DNA of 64,000 bases from Anaerorudis cellulosivorans (lineage in GTDB: Bacteria > Bacteroidota > Bacteroidia > Bacteroidales > Dysgonomonadaceae), in assembly GCF_025943985.1 (NCBI RefSeq), contig NZ_JAPCWE010000005.1:1-64000 (forward strand). Direction: 5' to 3'. Made by a program: the position numbers and the translations under genes. The stretch's first letter is position 1. Each line of letters starts with the position of its first letter. Under the pieces are notes generated by a model. It ran no database searches. It worked only from the letters and a program-made list of their open reading frames with translations, and was not told the DNA's origin. Positions 56,174 through 64,000 of the stretch are shown in pieces.

Positions 56174-56593
56174 TTAATTGCTTTTTTTCAACAGATCTCG
56201 AATTTCCGCCAGTAGTTTTTCTTCGTTGGTCGGTTGAGGAGCAGGTGCCGGTTTTTCTTCTTTCTTGCGACTAAGCGAATTCATTGCTTTAATTACAAAA
56301 AAAATGGCTGTCCCAATAATGAGAAAATCAATGACGGTTTGAATAAAATTGCCATAATTCCAGGTAATAGCCGGTGTAGCAATCTCCGTACCTTCGGTCG
56401 CTGCTTTCCTTAAAACAATTTTTAAGTCCGAAAAATTGGTGTTCCCCAAAAGTAATGAAATCGGCGGCATGAGGATGTCGTTTACAAACGAAGTTACGAC
56501 TTTGCCAAAGGCTGCGCCAACCACAATACCTACTGCCATGTCAACTACGTTTCCTCGCAGTAAAAATGTTTTCAATTCGGATGTAAGGCTCAT
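56174..56593 (-). CDS. mscL: Large-conductance mechanosensitive channel
   Basis: This 139-residue protein has two membrane helices, the first starting [34 protein letters not shown] (residues ~12-45) and the second near [21 protein letters not shown] (~89-109). A charged C-terminal helix ([14 protein letters not shown]) closes it. It opens a wide pore when membrane tension rises. Its 3' end touches the 11-bp repeat module. Confidence 0.96.
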   Translation of the reverse strand: MSLTSELKTFLLRGNVVDMAVGIVVGAAFGKVVTSFVNDILMPPISLLLGNTNFSDLKIVLRKAATEGTEIATPAITWNYGNFIQTVIDFLIIGTAIFFVIKAMNSLSRKKEEKPAPAPQPTNEEKLLAEIRDLLKKSN

Positions 56594-56855
56594 AATGTTT
56601 AAAATTTAAATGTTTAAGGTTTTTATTCATCACAAAGAAAAGGAAAAAATCGAATTAATGAGGTAAATTTGGGCGAATTTAACGCACAAGAGGAACTTTT
56701 TCAAAAGACAACGTAACGATTGGAGGATTGGAACATGAAAATGTATCGGGGGCGGGGACACTTGAATTTCCTTTACAAAAATCTAAAAAAATAGGATATT
56801 TTGTAACATTGTAAAATAAAAATCGGGAAAATATGTCATTTATGAATATTTTTTG

Positions 56856-56863
56856 TATTTTTG
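56856..56863 (+). promoter_or_regulatory. Promoter -7 box of gdhA
   Basis: TATTTTTG matches TAnnTTTG, 51 nt before ATG 56915. It shows that the open frame starting at the TTG of 56861 is leader, not coding. No convincing TTTG lies at the proper spacing. Confidence 0.55.
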
Positions 56864-56914
56864 CTGCTCTATTTGATTATTCAATATTGTTTTATTTTTA
56901 AATTATTATTTTCA

Positions 56915-58249
56915 ATGAAGACTTCAGCGGTTATCGACCAATTAAAAAGGCGTTTTCCTAACGAACCCGAATATTATCAGGCTGTTCAGGAAGTATTGGA
57001 ATCGATTGAGGATGTGTATAATGAGCATCCCGAATTTGAAAAAGCAAATCTTATTGAGCGTTTGGTTATCCCCGATAAGATCCATTCGTTTCGGGTAACA
57101 TGGGTCGACGATAAAGGCAATGTGCAAACCAACATGGGATATCGAGTTCAACACAATAATGCTATTGGTCCTTATAAGGGAGGTATCCGTTTCCATGCAT
57201 CGGTAAATTTGTCTATCCTCAAATTTTTAGCTTTTGAGCAGACTTTCAAAAATGCGTTAACTACTCTTCCGATGGGCGGTGCCAAAGGTGGGTCCGATTT
57301 TTCTCCGAGAGGAAAATCGGATGCAGAAATTATGCGTTTTTGTCAGGCTTTTGTAGAAGGCTTGTGGCGCGTGATCGGTCCCAATATGGATGTACCTGCC
57401 GGAGACATTGGGGTAGGAGGTCGTGAGGTGGCTTATATGTTTGGAAAATATAAAAAACTAACCGGTGAATTTACCGGCGCTTTTACCGGTAAAGGTATCG
57501 AATTTGGAGGTTCGTTACTCCGTCCGGAAGCCACCGGTTATGGGAATGTCTATTTTTTGAACGAGATGCTCAAGACGAGAAATATAGCGCTTAAAGGAAA
57601 GAAATGTTTGGTTTCCGGTTCGGGAAACGTAGCACAATATACCTGTGAGAAACTTCTCCAGATGGGAGCAATTCCTGTTACCTTATCGGATTCGGATGGC
57701 TATATCTATGATCCGGATGGGATTGATGAGGAAAAACTCAAATACGTGATGGAATTGAAAAACATATATCGCGGGCGTATTCGTGAATATGCCGAAGAAT
57801 ACGGATGCAAATATGTTGCAGGAGGACGTCCGTGGGGTGAAAAAGCCGATATTGCGTTGCCTTCCGCTACACAGAATGAGATCGATAAAGAAGATGCGGA
57901 AAAACTGGTTGCAAATGGTATATTTGCCGTTTCGGAAGGTGCCAATATGCCTTCTACTCCTGAAGCAATTGAAGTATTTCAAAAAAATAAAATTTTGTAT
58001 GCTCCGGGAAAAGCAGCCAATGCCGGTGGAGTATCGGTATCCGGATTGGAAATGACGCAAAATTCAGAACGGATCAGTTGGACAGCAGAACAAGTGGACG
58101 AGAAACTGAAATGGATTATGCGTAACATTCATGAAAATTGCGTGAAGTATGGTACAGAAAACGATGGATATATCAATTATGTGAAAGGTGCCAATATTGC
58201 CGGTTTTATGAAAATTACCAAAGCAATGATGGCACAAGGAATTTTGTAA
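56915..58249 (+). CDS. gdhA: NADP-type glutamate dehydrogenase
   Basis: The ATG at 56915 gives 444 residues, the hexameric NADP-GDH length. Key residues include Lys88 (GPYKGGIRFH) and Lys124 (LPMGGAKGGSD), the substrate and catalytic lysines, and PAGDIGVGGREVAYMFG (about 162-178). The nucleotide loop VSGSGNVAQYT lies near residue 235. It makes glutamate from 2-oxoglutarate and ammonia. A second GDH on the other strand at 63069 is a diverged paralogue. Confidence 0.95.
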   Translation: MKTSAVIDQLKRRFPNEPEYYQAVQEVLESIEDVYNEHPEFEKANLIERLVIPDKIHSFRVTWVDDKGNVQTNMGYRVQHNNAIGPYKGGIRFHASVNLSILKFLAFEQTFKNALTTLPMGGAKGGSDFSPRGKSDAEIMRFCQAFVEGLWRVIGPNMDVPAGDIGVGGREVAYMFGKYKKLTGEFTGAFTGKGIEFGGSLLRPEATGYGNVYFLNEMLKTRNIALKGKKCLVSGSGNVAQYTCEKLLQMGAIPVTLSDSDGYIYDPDGIDEEKLKYVMELKNIYRGRIREYAEEYGCKYVAGGRPWGEKADIALPSATQNEIDKEDAEKLVANGIFAVSEGANMPSTPEAIEVFQKNKILYAPGKAANAGGVSVSGLEMTQNSERISWTAEQVDEKLKWIMRNIHENCVKYGTENDGYINYVKGANIAGFMKITKAMMAQGIL

Positions 58250-58291
58250 TCGGGTAAGTTATTGTTCGCCGATTTCAATTCCAACCAATAA

Positions 58292-58330
58292 AAGAGGCTG
58301 TCTCAACATAGAAAAATGAGACAGCCTCTT
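58292..58330 (+). terminator. Hairpin after gdhA
   Basis: AAGAGGCTGTCTCA and TGAGACAGCCTCTT form a perfect 14-bp stem with an 11-nt loop, 42 bp after gdhA. The plus strand has no T run after it but the stem is strong; on the minus strand TTTTATT follows. It most likely ends gdhA transcripts. Confidence 0.65.
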
Positions 58331-58412
58331 AAAATTAAGCGATGATGCCGGAGGAAGAAACCAATCATGGAAATTCTCCGACACAATCGTTTTACAATGA
58401 AATTAAAAGCCT

Positions 58413-58420
58413 TACTTTTG
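58413..58420 (+). promoter_or_regulatory. Promoter -7 box of tsaE
   Basis: TACTTTTG matches TAnnTTTG, 52 nt before the start at 58473. AGGAGG at 58457-58462 lies 10 nt before that ATG and looks like a Shine-Dalgarno site, which is unusual in this phylum. Confidence 0.5.
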
Positions 58421-58472
58421 TGTTATCATAAAAATGAAAAACGTATTGCAAAATCAGGAGGGTGAGAAATAA

Positions 58473-58937
58473 ATGCATAATTCACGAAAAATTTCTCTTC
58501 AAATCAAGCCAAAAATGAATATAGAGATCAACGATATTTCGGAAATTCCACAGGCAGCCCGTCAGTTTTTGTCGGAAATGGGCGAGAGTAAAGTCTTTGC
58601 TTTTTATGGTGCGATGGGAGCAGGGAAAACCACCTTTATTAAGGCTGTGTGTGAAGAGATGGGTGTGCGCGAAACAGTTACCAGTCCTACTTTCGCGATT
58701 ATCAACGAGTATCATACCGATAAAGGCGATACGGTGTACCATTTCGATTTTTACCGCGTCAATAAGCTTGAGGAAGTTTTCGATTTTGGGTACGAAGATT
58801 ATTTCTATAGCGGCAATTTGTGTTTTATAGAATGGCCGGAATTAATCGAACCTCTTCTTCCGCCTGATGCCGTTAAAATTGCCATCACCGAAACCGAAGA
58901 TGGCAGCCGAATTGTTAAGACCCTTGGAAACGAATAA
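58473..58937 (+). CDS. tsaE: tRNA threonylcarbamoyladenosine ATPase TsaE
   Basis: This 154-residue protein has Walker A G46-AMGAGKT-53 and [12 protein letters not shown] (~70-81), YHFDFYRV (~89-96) and [13 protein letters not shown] (~117-129), all standard for TsaE. It drives the t6A modification of ANN-decoding tRNAs with TsaB, TsaC and TsaD. The start at 58473 is supported by an AGGAGG upstream; the ATG at 58515 (MNIEIND) gives the more usual N-terminus, so the start is uncertain by 14 codons. Confidence 0.93.
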   Translation: MHNSRKISLQIKPKMNIEINDISEIPQAARQFLSEMGESKVFAFYGAMGAGKTTFIKAVCEEMGVRETVTSPTFAIINEYHTDKGDTVYHFDFYRVNKLEEVFDFGYEDYFYSGNLCFIEWPELIEPLLPPDAVKIAITETEDGSRIVKTLGNE

Positions 58938-59006
58938 CGCTACGGGTTCTTATGGTTTTGTGGACAATCGGTTATCGAAATCGTCTTATAAATAATACGC
59001 AATTTC

Positions 59007-60089
59007 CTATCGGCTAGCGTACATTTCTTCATAGTAACGCATGTAGTTGCCGTCTGTGACATTTGCCAGCCAGTCTTGATTTGAGAGATACCAACGGACG
59101 GTCTTTTCGATCCCCTCTTCGAATGTTAAAGAGGGTTTCCACCCGAGTTCGTTTTTCAGTTTCGATGAATCGATGGCATAACGCAAATCGTGTCCTGCAC
59201 GATCGGTAACATAGGTGATGAGCTTTTTGGATGTACCTTCGGGGCGTCCCAGCAGTCGATCGGTGATAGAGATGACAATGTTAATCAAATCGATATTTTT
59301 CCATTCGTTAGATCCCCCTATATTGTAGGTATCACCCGGTTTACCTTTATGAAAGATTAAATCAATGGCGCGTACGTGGTCTTCTACATAGAGCCAATCG
59401 CGAATGTTTTCTCCTTTTCCATAAACGGGAAGCGGTTTGTTATGGAGAATATTGTTGATGATCAATGGAATCAGTTTTTCGGGGAACTGATACGGACCGT
59501 AGTTATTGGAACAGTTGGAGATAAGGGTTGGCAAACCATACGTATCGTGATAGGCGCGAACAAAATGATCGGATGAGGCTTTGGATGCCGAATAAGGCGA
59601 ATGGGGATTATAGTTGGTTTCTTCGGTGAAGGCGGGATCGTCAAATTGCAAAGCACCATAGACTTCATCGGTGGAAACGTGATAAAAGCGTTTTCCGGTA
59701 TAGTCGGGCTTCCACGCTTCTTTGGCAGCCTGCAACAAATTGAGTGTACCAATTACATTGGTTTTGGCAAACGAAAACGGATCGGTTATGGAACGATCGA
59801 CATGGCTTTCGGCTGCAAGGTGAATAACCCCGTCGATACGATATTTTGCAAAGATCTTTTGCATATCCTCAAAATCGCAGATATCGGCTTTTACGAAAGT
59901 ATAGTTGGCCTTGTTTTCCACATCTTTCAAGTTTCCCAAATTACCGGCATAGGTAAGTTTATCGAGATTTACAATATGATAATCGGGATGACGATTCACC
60001 ATCAAACGTACCAGGTGAGAACCGATAAATCCGGCTCCTCCGGTAATCAGGAGGTGTTTTTTGTAGTTGTCCATATGAAAATGATTCAT
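59007..60089 (-). CDS. rfbB: dTDP-glucose 4,6-dehydratase
   Basis: This 360-residue protein is an extended SDR enzyme with GGAGFIGSHLV (residues 17-27), HLAAESHVDRSI and YSASKASSDHFVRAYHDTYG, containing the Tyr-x-x-x-Lys catalytic pair. It converts dTDP-glucose to the 4-keto-6-deoxy sugar, the step before dTDP-L-rhamnose and related sugars. No rfbA, rfbC or rfbD lies beside it. The ATG at 60074 (MDNYKKHLLIT) is an alternative start. Confidence 0.95.
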   Translation of the reverse strand: MNHFHMDNYKKHLLITGGAGFIGSHLVRLMVNRHPDYHIVNLDKLTYAGNLGNLKDVENKANYTFVKADICDFEDMQKIFAKYRIDGVIHLAAESHVDRSITDPFSFAKTNVIGTLNLLQAAKEAWKPDYTGKRFYHVSTDEVYGALQFDDPAFTEETNYNPHSPYSASKASSDHFVRAYHDTYGLPTLISNCSNNYGPYQFPEKLIPLIINNILHNKPLPVYGKGENIRDWLYVEDHVRAIDLIFHKGKPGDTYNIGGSNEWKNIDLINIVISITDRLLGRPEGTSKKLITYVTDRAGHDLRYAIDSSKLKNELGWKPSLTFEEGIEKTVRWYLSNQDWLANVTDGNYMRYYEEMYASR

Positions 60090-60156
60090 TTAATGTCTCG
60101 GCAAATATACGCATTAGCAGGCATATTTGAAACATATTTTTTGATAAATCGGTTTG

Positions 60157-63048
60157 TTATCGCCCACATACTTCTTTAAAAGTACACCATTGACAATTTT
60201 TTTCCTGTTTTGTTTGTGTAAACGGTATATTTTCATCGAAGATTTCCTGTAAACAAGCATTAAAATGTTCGGTAAATTCGTCAAAAAAACAAGAAATATC
60301 TGCTATCTTTTGTTTATTTACGGTAATCGAAGGATTAAAATTATTGAATATCGATCGTAAATAATATAGGGCAGGAAAAATCGTGTGGTTTGGATTTTCT
60401 TTCGCAAAAAACAGGGCATACACAAAAACCTGCAAAATATGCTCAGGGCGGTTACTCTTTGACGAATCGAATAATTGAGCAATGTCCTTAAAGTTGGTTG
60501 TTCCACTACCGGTTTTGTAGTCGATGATCCGATATCCGTCTTCTATTTGGTCTATTCGGTCGATGCTTCCTTTGAAGTTGACCGATAAATGATCTGCAAC
60601 GCGATAAATGCTGTTAAATTTATATTCTGCTCCAATATATCGAAACGGGGCAAACTGTTTATCTGATTCCAGGGTTTGTTTTACATAACTCCGCAATATT
60701 TCGCCTATCAAAAAATGCTGCCCCTGCAATGGTTGAGGATGGTCTTTATCTTTGAAATAGTGTTCAGCAAAAGCTTTTTCGATCAATTCGGTCAGATATG
60801 CATCGTTTTTCGCTAAAGCGGTCAGCGTATCGGGTGTTACCGTTTTTCCGATAAAACGGCGATAAATTTTTTCCATCAAGCTATGATAAAGGATACCGAA
60901 AATTTCAGCCTCAACCGATTCCTGAACTTCTTCTTTCGTGGATAATTCTTCTAGGGCAGAAAAGTAAAATTGCAATGGACATGTGATGTAACGATTGATT
61001 AAGGAAGCCGACAGATATTTATCGCCTCCTGCTTTAAAAGCATCCAACTTTCGCAACACTTGGGGCGTTTTTGCCATCGTAATTGGTGAATTATCAGGGG
61101 CACTCACATCGTAGGTCAACACGCGTTCATTAATATCGAAATAATTGTTGTACAGATATTTCAATTGATAAAAGTAACGACTTACTTCACCGGTTTGCAA
61201 TTCTTCTGTACGGGTATCGTAAAGCATGAATATCCGTTTTGCACGGCTGATCAACCGATAGAAATGATAGGCATATGTACTTTCTTGATGTTCGTAAGTA
61301 GGCAATCCGAAGCCTTTGCGCAAGGTAAAGGGAATAAATGAACCCGTCGATTTTTTCAAGGGGAAAACACCTTCGTTCATCGATAGCAAAATGAGATTTT
61401 CAAAATCGAGAACGCGCGTTTCCAATACCCCCATGATTTGTAAACCCGATAACGGCTCACCGCTGAAGGGTACACTCAGGTGTTGTACAACTTGTTTCAA
61501 TAGACGAAAATAAGTATCAACAGACAATGTTTTAACTTCGGCAAGGGTTTCCTGTAATCGGGTAACCGATTTATAATATTGTACAATGAACTCGCGTTCC
61601 AAGTCGCCGGAGTGTGTCTGATTATCCGGCTCCTTATTGTTTTCTTTCGAGTTTTTCTCTTCGGTCAAACGATTATAGATAAAAATCAAAACCGACTGCA
61701 AGTATTGGGCAATTTCTTCCCATCGGATGAGGGGCTTGAAAATGAGTTGCAATAACGGATGATCCGGAATCTCGGATTCGGTTATTACCATCCGGTTATT
61801 GTCCGTAATGTGTTTTTTGAGAAATTCAGCTTCATTTTTTGCCGAAATCGTGATTAACGGATGATGGAGAATGGCAAGTACACAACGGTAATAAAAAGCA
61901 GTTTCGTCTTTCGATTTTCGGAGATTACGCTGCAAATCGGCCAAGTGTTCGATAAGACTTGCGATGGATGAATGCGATAGGCCATACCCCATGGTTACGT
62001 TTATCTTTTTGATATCCTGAGGAATGGCATAGAGTACCGGTAATAGCAGGTTTTCGTCGGGCAAGATGATTGCCGTATGGATGGCTTCTTCAGGATCGAG
62101 GGCTCCCGATGCAATAAGTTGGGAAAGAATAGTACCTGCTTGTTTTGCTTGACCCACGGCCGAAGGAACGCCAATGAGTTCAATTGTTTGTTTTTCTTTT
62201 TCGGGCGTTTCCGATTTTACGCATTCTTCGATGGATGAATGGGAGGGAAAACGCCATAAATTATTTGTCATCCAATAAGAAGCCTTATTTTGTTTGTCGC
62301 TGACGAAAGGCGAATCGTAATCCCAATAAAAATCGGCAACCCCACGATTTTTAAGATATTCCAACAAGACGGTTTCTGCCGGCGTTAAAGCATTTAATCC
62401 CACAAAAACAATATCGTTGAAAGGGAGATGCATTTTTTCTTTTGCATTGGTGCGTTCCGCAACTTCCCGAAACAACATTCCTTCATATGCATATTCCTTT
62501 TCGTGCAAGGTATTACGAAAAGCCGTATAAAGCTTGAATAAAATCTGCCATGTTTCTTGAAATTTTTTCTTGGTATCGTTGCCTTCTGCAGGCATAAAAT
62601 GTTCCCAAAAATTGCGGATGGCCTTTATTTGTTGCTCAGAAAGATACGACATGTCGGCCTCCAGCGATTTCAGGTCTTGCACGTTACGGAAAAGTTGTTC
62701 GGCATCGATCAAGTATTTGTCGACATCATTAAAATCGTCCAGCAACATTTCGCCCCAATATAGAAAATCATCGAACGACTCGTCCGATCGGCTGATAGCT
62801 GCATATTCGTTATATAATGTAACGAGCATGCCGATCCTGTCGCCGGGTTGATACGGCGAGAGTATTTCAAACAACTCTTGAATGGTGAGAATAGTAGGGG
62901 AGAACAGCGGCTTCCCGGAAATATCGGTTAAATATTTTTGAAAAAAAATACCTGCACGACGGCCGGGGAAAACAAAAGTATGCTCGTGCAAGGTATTTTT
63001 GTATCGGTTATAAAAATGTTGGGCCAGCCGATAAAGAAACGGCGTCAT
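60157..63048 (-). CDS. AddB-like PD-(D/E)XK exonuclease
   Basis: This 963-residue protein has an N-terminal degenerate helicase-like half starting HTFVFPGRRAGIFFQKYL, where AddB has its nucleotide loop. A C-terminal nuclease domain holds FKGSIDRIDQ and RIIDYKTGSG. Cys690 (YITCPLQFYF), Cys952, Cys955 and Cys961 (CQWCTFKEVC) match the iron-sulfur pattern of AddB. It should act in double-strand break repair with a UvrD-type partner (AddA), which is not in the window. The next gene, on the same strand and 20 bp upstream, is a GDH. Confidence 0.85.
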   Translation of the reverse strand: MTPFLYRLAQHFYNRYKNTLHEHTFVFPGRRAGIFFQKYLTDISGKPLFSPTILTIQELFEILSPYQPGDRIGMLVTLYNEYAAISRSDESFDDFLYWGEMLLDDFNDVDKYLIDAEQLFRNVQDLKSLEADMSYLSEQQIKAIRNFWEHFMPAEGNDTKKKFQETWQILFKLYTAFRNTLHEKEYAYEGMLFREVAERTNAKEKMHLPFNDIVFVGLNALTPAETVLLEYLKNRGVADFYWDYDSPFVSDKQNKASYWMTNNLWRFPSHSSIEECVKSETPEKEKQTIELIGVPSAVGQAKQAGTILSQLIASGALDPEEAIHTAIILPDENLLLPVLYAIPQDIKKINVTMGYGLSHSSIASLIEHLADLQRNLRKSKDETAFYYRCVLAILHHPLITISAKNEAEFLKKHITDNNRMVITESEIPDHPLLQLIFKPLIRWEEIAQYLQSVLIFIYNRLTEEKNSKENNKEPDNQTHSGDLEREFIVQYYKSVTRLQETLAEVKTLSVDTYFRLLKQVVQHLSVPFSGEPLSGLQIMGVLETRVLDFENLILLSMNEGVFPLKKSTGSFIPFTLRKGFGLPTYEHQESTYAYHFYRLISRAKRIFMLYDTRTEELQTGEVSRYFYQLKYLYNNYFDINERVLTYDVSAPDNSPITMAKTPQVLRKLDAFKAGGDKYLSASLINRYITCPLQFYFSALEELSTKEEVQESVEAEIFGILYHSLMEKIYRRFIGKTVTPDTLTALAKNDAYLTELIEKAFAEHYFKDKDHPQPLQGQHFLIGEILRSYVKQTLESDKQFAPFRYIGAEYKFNSIYRVADHLSVNFKGSIDRIDQIEDGYRIIDYKTGSGTTNFKDIAQLFDSSKSNRPEHILQVFVYALFFAKENPNHTIFPALYYLRSIFNNFNPSITVNKQKIADISCFFDEFTEHFNACLQEIFDENIPFTQTKQEKNCQWCTFKEVCGR

Positions 63049-63068
63049 CGATATTCCTTATTTTTTGG

Positions 63069-64000
63069 TTAGATTACTCCTTGCGCCATCATGGCATCGG
63101 CTACTTTCATAAATCCGGCTATACTAGCCCCTTTCACATAATTGATATATCCGTCTTTTTCTTTTCCGTATTTCAAACATTGTTCGTGGATGTTGGACAT
63201 GATATAACGCAATTTTTCATCCACTTCTTCTGCCGGCCAACTCAAATGCATGGCATTTTGCGACATTTCCAGTCCGGAAACTGCCACGCCACCTGCATTC
63301 ACTGCTTTGCCCGGTGCAAACAACATATGGTTTTCGAGAAACAAATCGACGGCTTTTTCCGTGCACCCCATATTGGATACTTCAGCCACACACAAAACGT
63401 TATTTCCGATGATATTACGTGCATCATTTTCGTTCAGTTCATTTTGAATGGCGCAGGGCATGGCAATGTCAACTTTCTGTTCCCAAGGACGTTTGCCCGG
63501 ATAAAATACCGCTTCAGGGAATTTATCGACATAGGGTTTTACGATATCGTGGCCGGAAGCGCGAAGTTCCAACATATAATCGATTTTCTTTCCACTGATG
63601 CCTTGAGGATCGTAAATATAACCGTCTGGACCGGAGATGGTTACCACTTTTGCTCCCAGTTGGGTTGCTTTTAAGACTGCACCCCATGCAACATTACCGA
63701 AACCCGAAACAGCAACGGTTTTCCCTTTAATATCCATTCCTCGTTCCCGTAACATTTGCGATACGAAATACAATGCGCCGAAACCGGTAGCTTCGGGACG
63801 AATAAGCGATCCGCCGTAAGATAGCCCCTTTCCGGTGAAAGTTCCTGTATTTTTGCGTGCCAGCTTTTTGTACATGCCATACATGTATCCGATTTCACGA
63901 GAACCTACGCCGATATCGCCCGCCGGTACATCGGTATCGGGACCGATATTGTGCCACAATTCCAATATGAAGGACTGGCAAAAGCGCATGATTTCTCCAT
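63069..64000 (-). CDS. Glutamate dehydrogenase, second copy (partial)
   Basis: This gene continues past the window end; its last ~310 codons are present. PAGDIGVGSREIGYMYG, SGFGNVAWG and the ending GYINYVKGASIAGFMKVADAMMAQGVI match GDH. It is clearly homologous to the gene at 56915 but differs at the coenzyme loop (VSGFGNVAWGA against VSGSGNVAQYT), which may mean another coenzyme preference. It lies just upstream of the AddB-like gene on the same strand. The catalytic N-terminal part is outside the window. Confidence 0.92.
   Translation of the reverse strand, partial: GEIMRFCQSFILELWHNIGPDTDVPAGDIGVGSREIGYMYGMYKKLARKNTGTFTGKGLSYGGSLIRPEATGFGALYFVSQMLRERGMDIKGKTVAVSGFGNVAWGAVLKATQLGAKVVTISGPDGYIYDPQGISGKKIDYMLELRASGHDIVKPYVDKFPEAVFYPGKRPWEQKVDIAMPCAIQNELNENDARNIIGNNVLCVAEVSNMGCTEKAVDLFLENHMLFAPGKAVNAGGVAVSGLEMSQNAMHLSWPAEEVDEKLRYIMSNIHEQCLKYGKEKDGYINYVKGASIAGFMKVADAMMAQGVI

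Noticed and set aside
56861-56914. TTG-initiated extension of gdhA
   Set aside because: It starts inside the -7 promoter box and adds a hydrophobic stretch foreign to GDH.
58292-58330. Insertion sequence end (GAGGCTGTCTCA)
   Set aside because: The two arms form a tight hairpin directly after gdhA and no transposase or second copy is in the window.

Overview
The window looks like a chromosomal segment of a Bacteroidales bacterium. The evidence is promoters of the Bacteroidetes type (TTTG, then TAnnTTTG), a V-type ATPase operon with a DUF2764 gene between subunits E and A, a SusD-like tail ending in QNPGY, SPOR lipoproteins and many family 78 rhamnosidases. A fermentative relative of Proteiniphilum/Petrimonas (Dysgonomonadaceae) is my inference from gene content; no identity search was possible.

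Region by region. 1-215: 5S rRNA closing an rRNA operon that begins before the window, with its terminator. 267-983: a secreted SGNH/GDSL hydrolase on the minus strand. 1167-6636: a three-gene RND efflux operon (adaptor, inner-membrane pump, TolC-like channel). 6786-14351: a seven-gene V-type ATPase operon (E, DUF2764, A, B, D, I, K). 14672-16362: a DapB-like reductase convergent with a CDF metal transporter. 16560-18231: tRNA-Tyr, tRNA-Gly and a MATE exporter. 18217-26135: a minus-strand run of housekeeping genes (alanine dehydrogenase, aroK, cardiolipin synthase, rsgA, frr, pyrH, birA, yraN, iron alcohol dehydrogenase). 26328-26672: an 11-bp tandem repeat module, tRNA-Pro and a terminator.

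26926-46213 is the accessory part: a minus-strand glycan-degradation locus. In transcription order it holds a SusD remnant, a GH105-type unsaturated glycuronyl hydrolase, a broken GH78 rhamnosidase fused to a transaldolase fragment, an IS-like remnant, a GH99-like/WbsX protein, a GH172 (DUF2961) protein, three GH78 rhamnosidases, a GH65-like six-hairpin protein and a DUF4450-type protein. Nearly all carry signal peptides. The set suggests stepwise removal of L-rhamnose, furanoside and unsaturated uronic acid residues from a rhamnose-rich polysaccharide such as a rhamnogalacturonan or an arabinogalactan/exopolysaccharide. The SusC/SusD pair that should import the products has been lost apart from the last ~44 SusD codons.

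46422-53085 (plus strand): lipB, a DUF5077/DUF3472 protein, a SPOR lipoprotein, a PhnP-like metallo-hydrolase, an unusual secreted protein with a Trp/Tyr-rich block and a Ser/Arg-rich tail, and an OmpP1/FadL-like porin. 53228-55489: a TonB-dependent receptor on the minus strand. Its upstream region carries inverted repeats around a promoter-like box, a candidate invertible promoter. 55743-64000: tRNA-Thr, a second 11-bp repeat module, mscL, gdhA, tsaE, rfbB, an AddB-like nuclease and a second, partial glutamate dehydrogenase.

The most notable observations are the decayed SusD and GH78/transaldolase chimera, the inverted repeats upstream of the TonB receptor, the 11-bp repeat modules next to two tRNA genes, the Na+-type ligand set in the ATPase K subunit, and the W/Y-rich plus S/R-rich secreted protein. 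I found no CRISPR array, intact insertion sequence or recognisable defence system.
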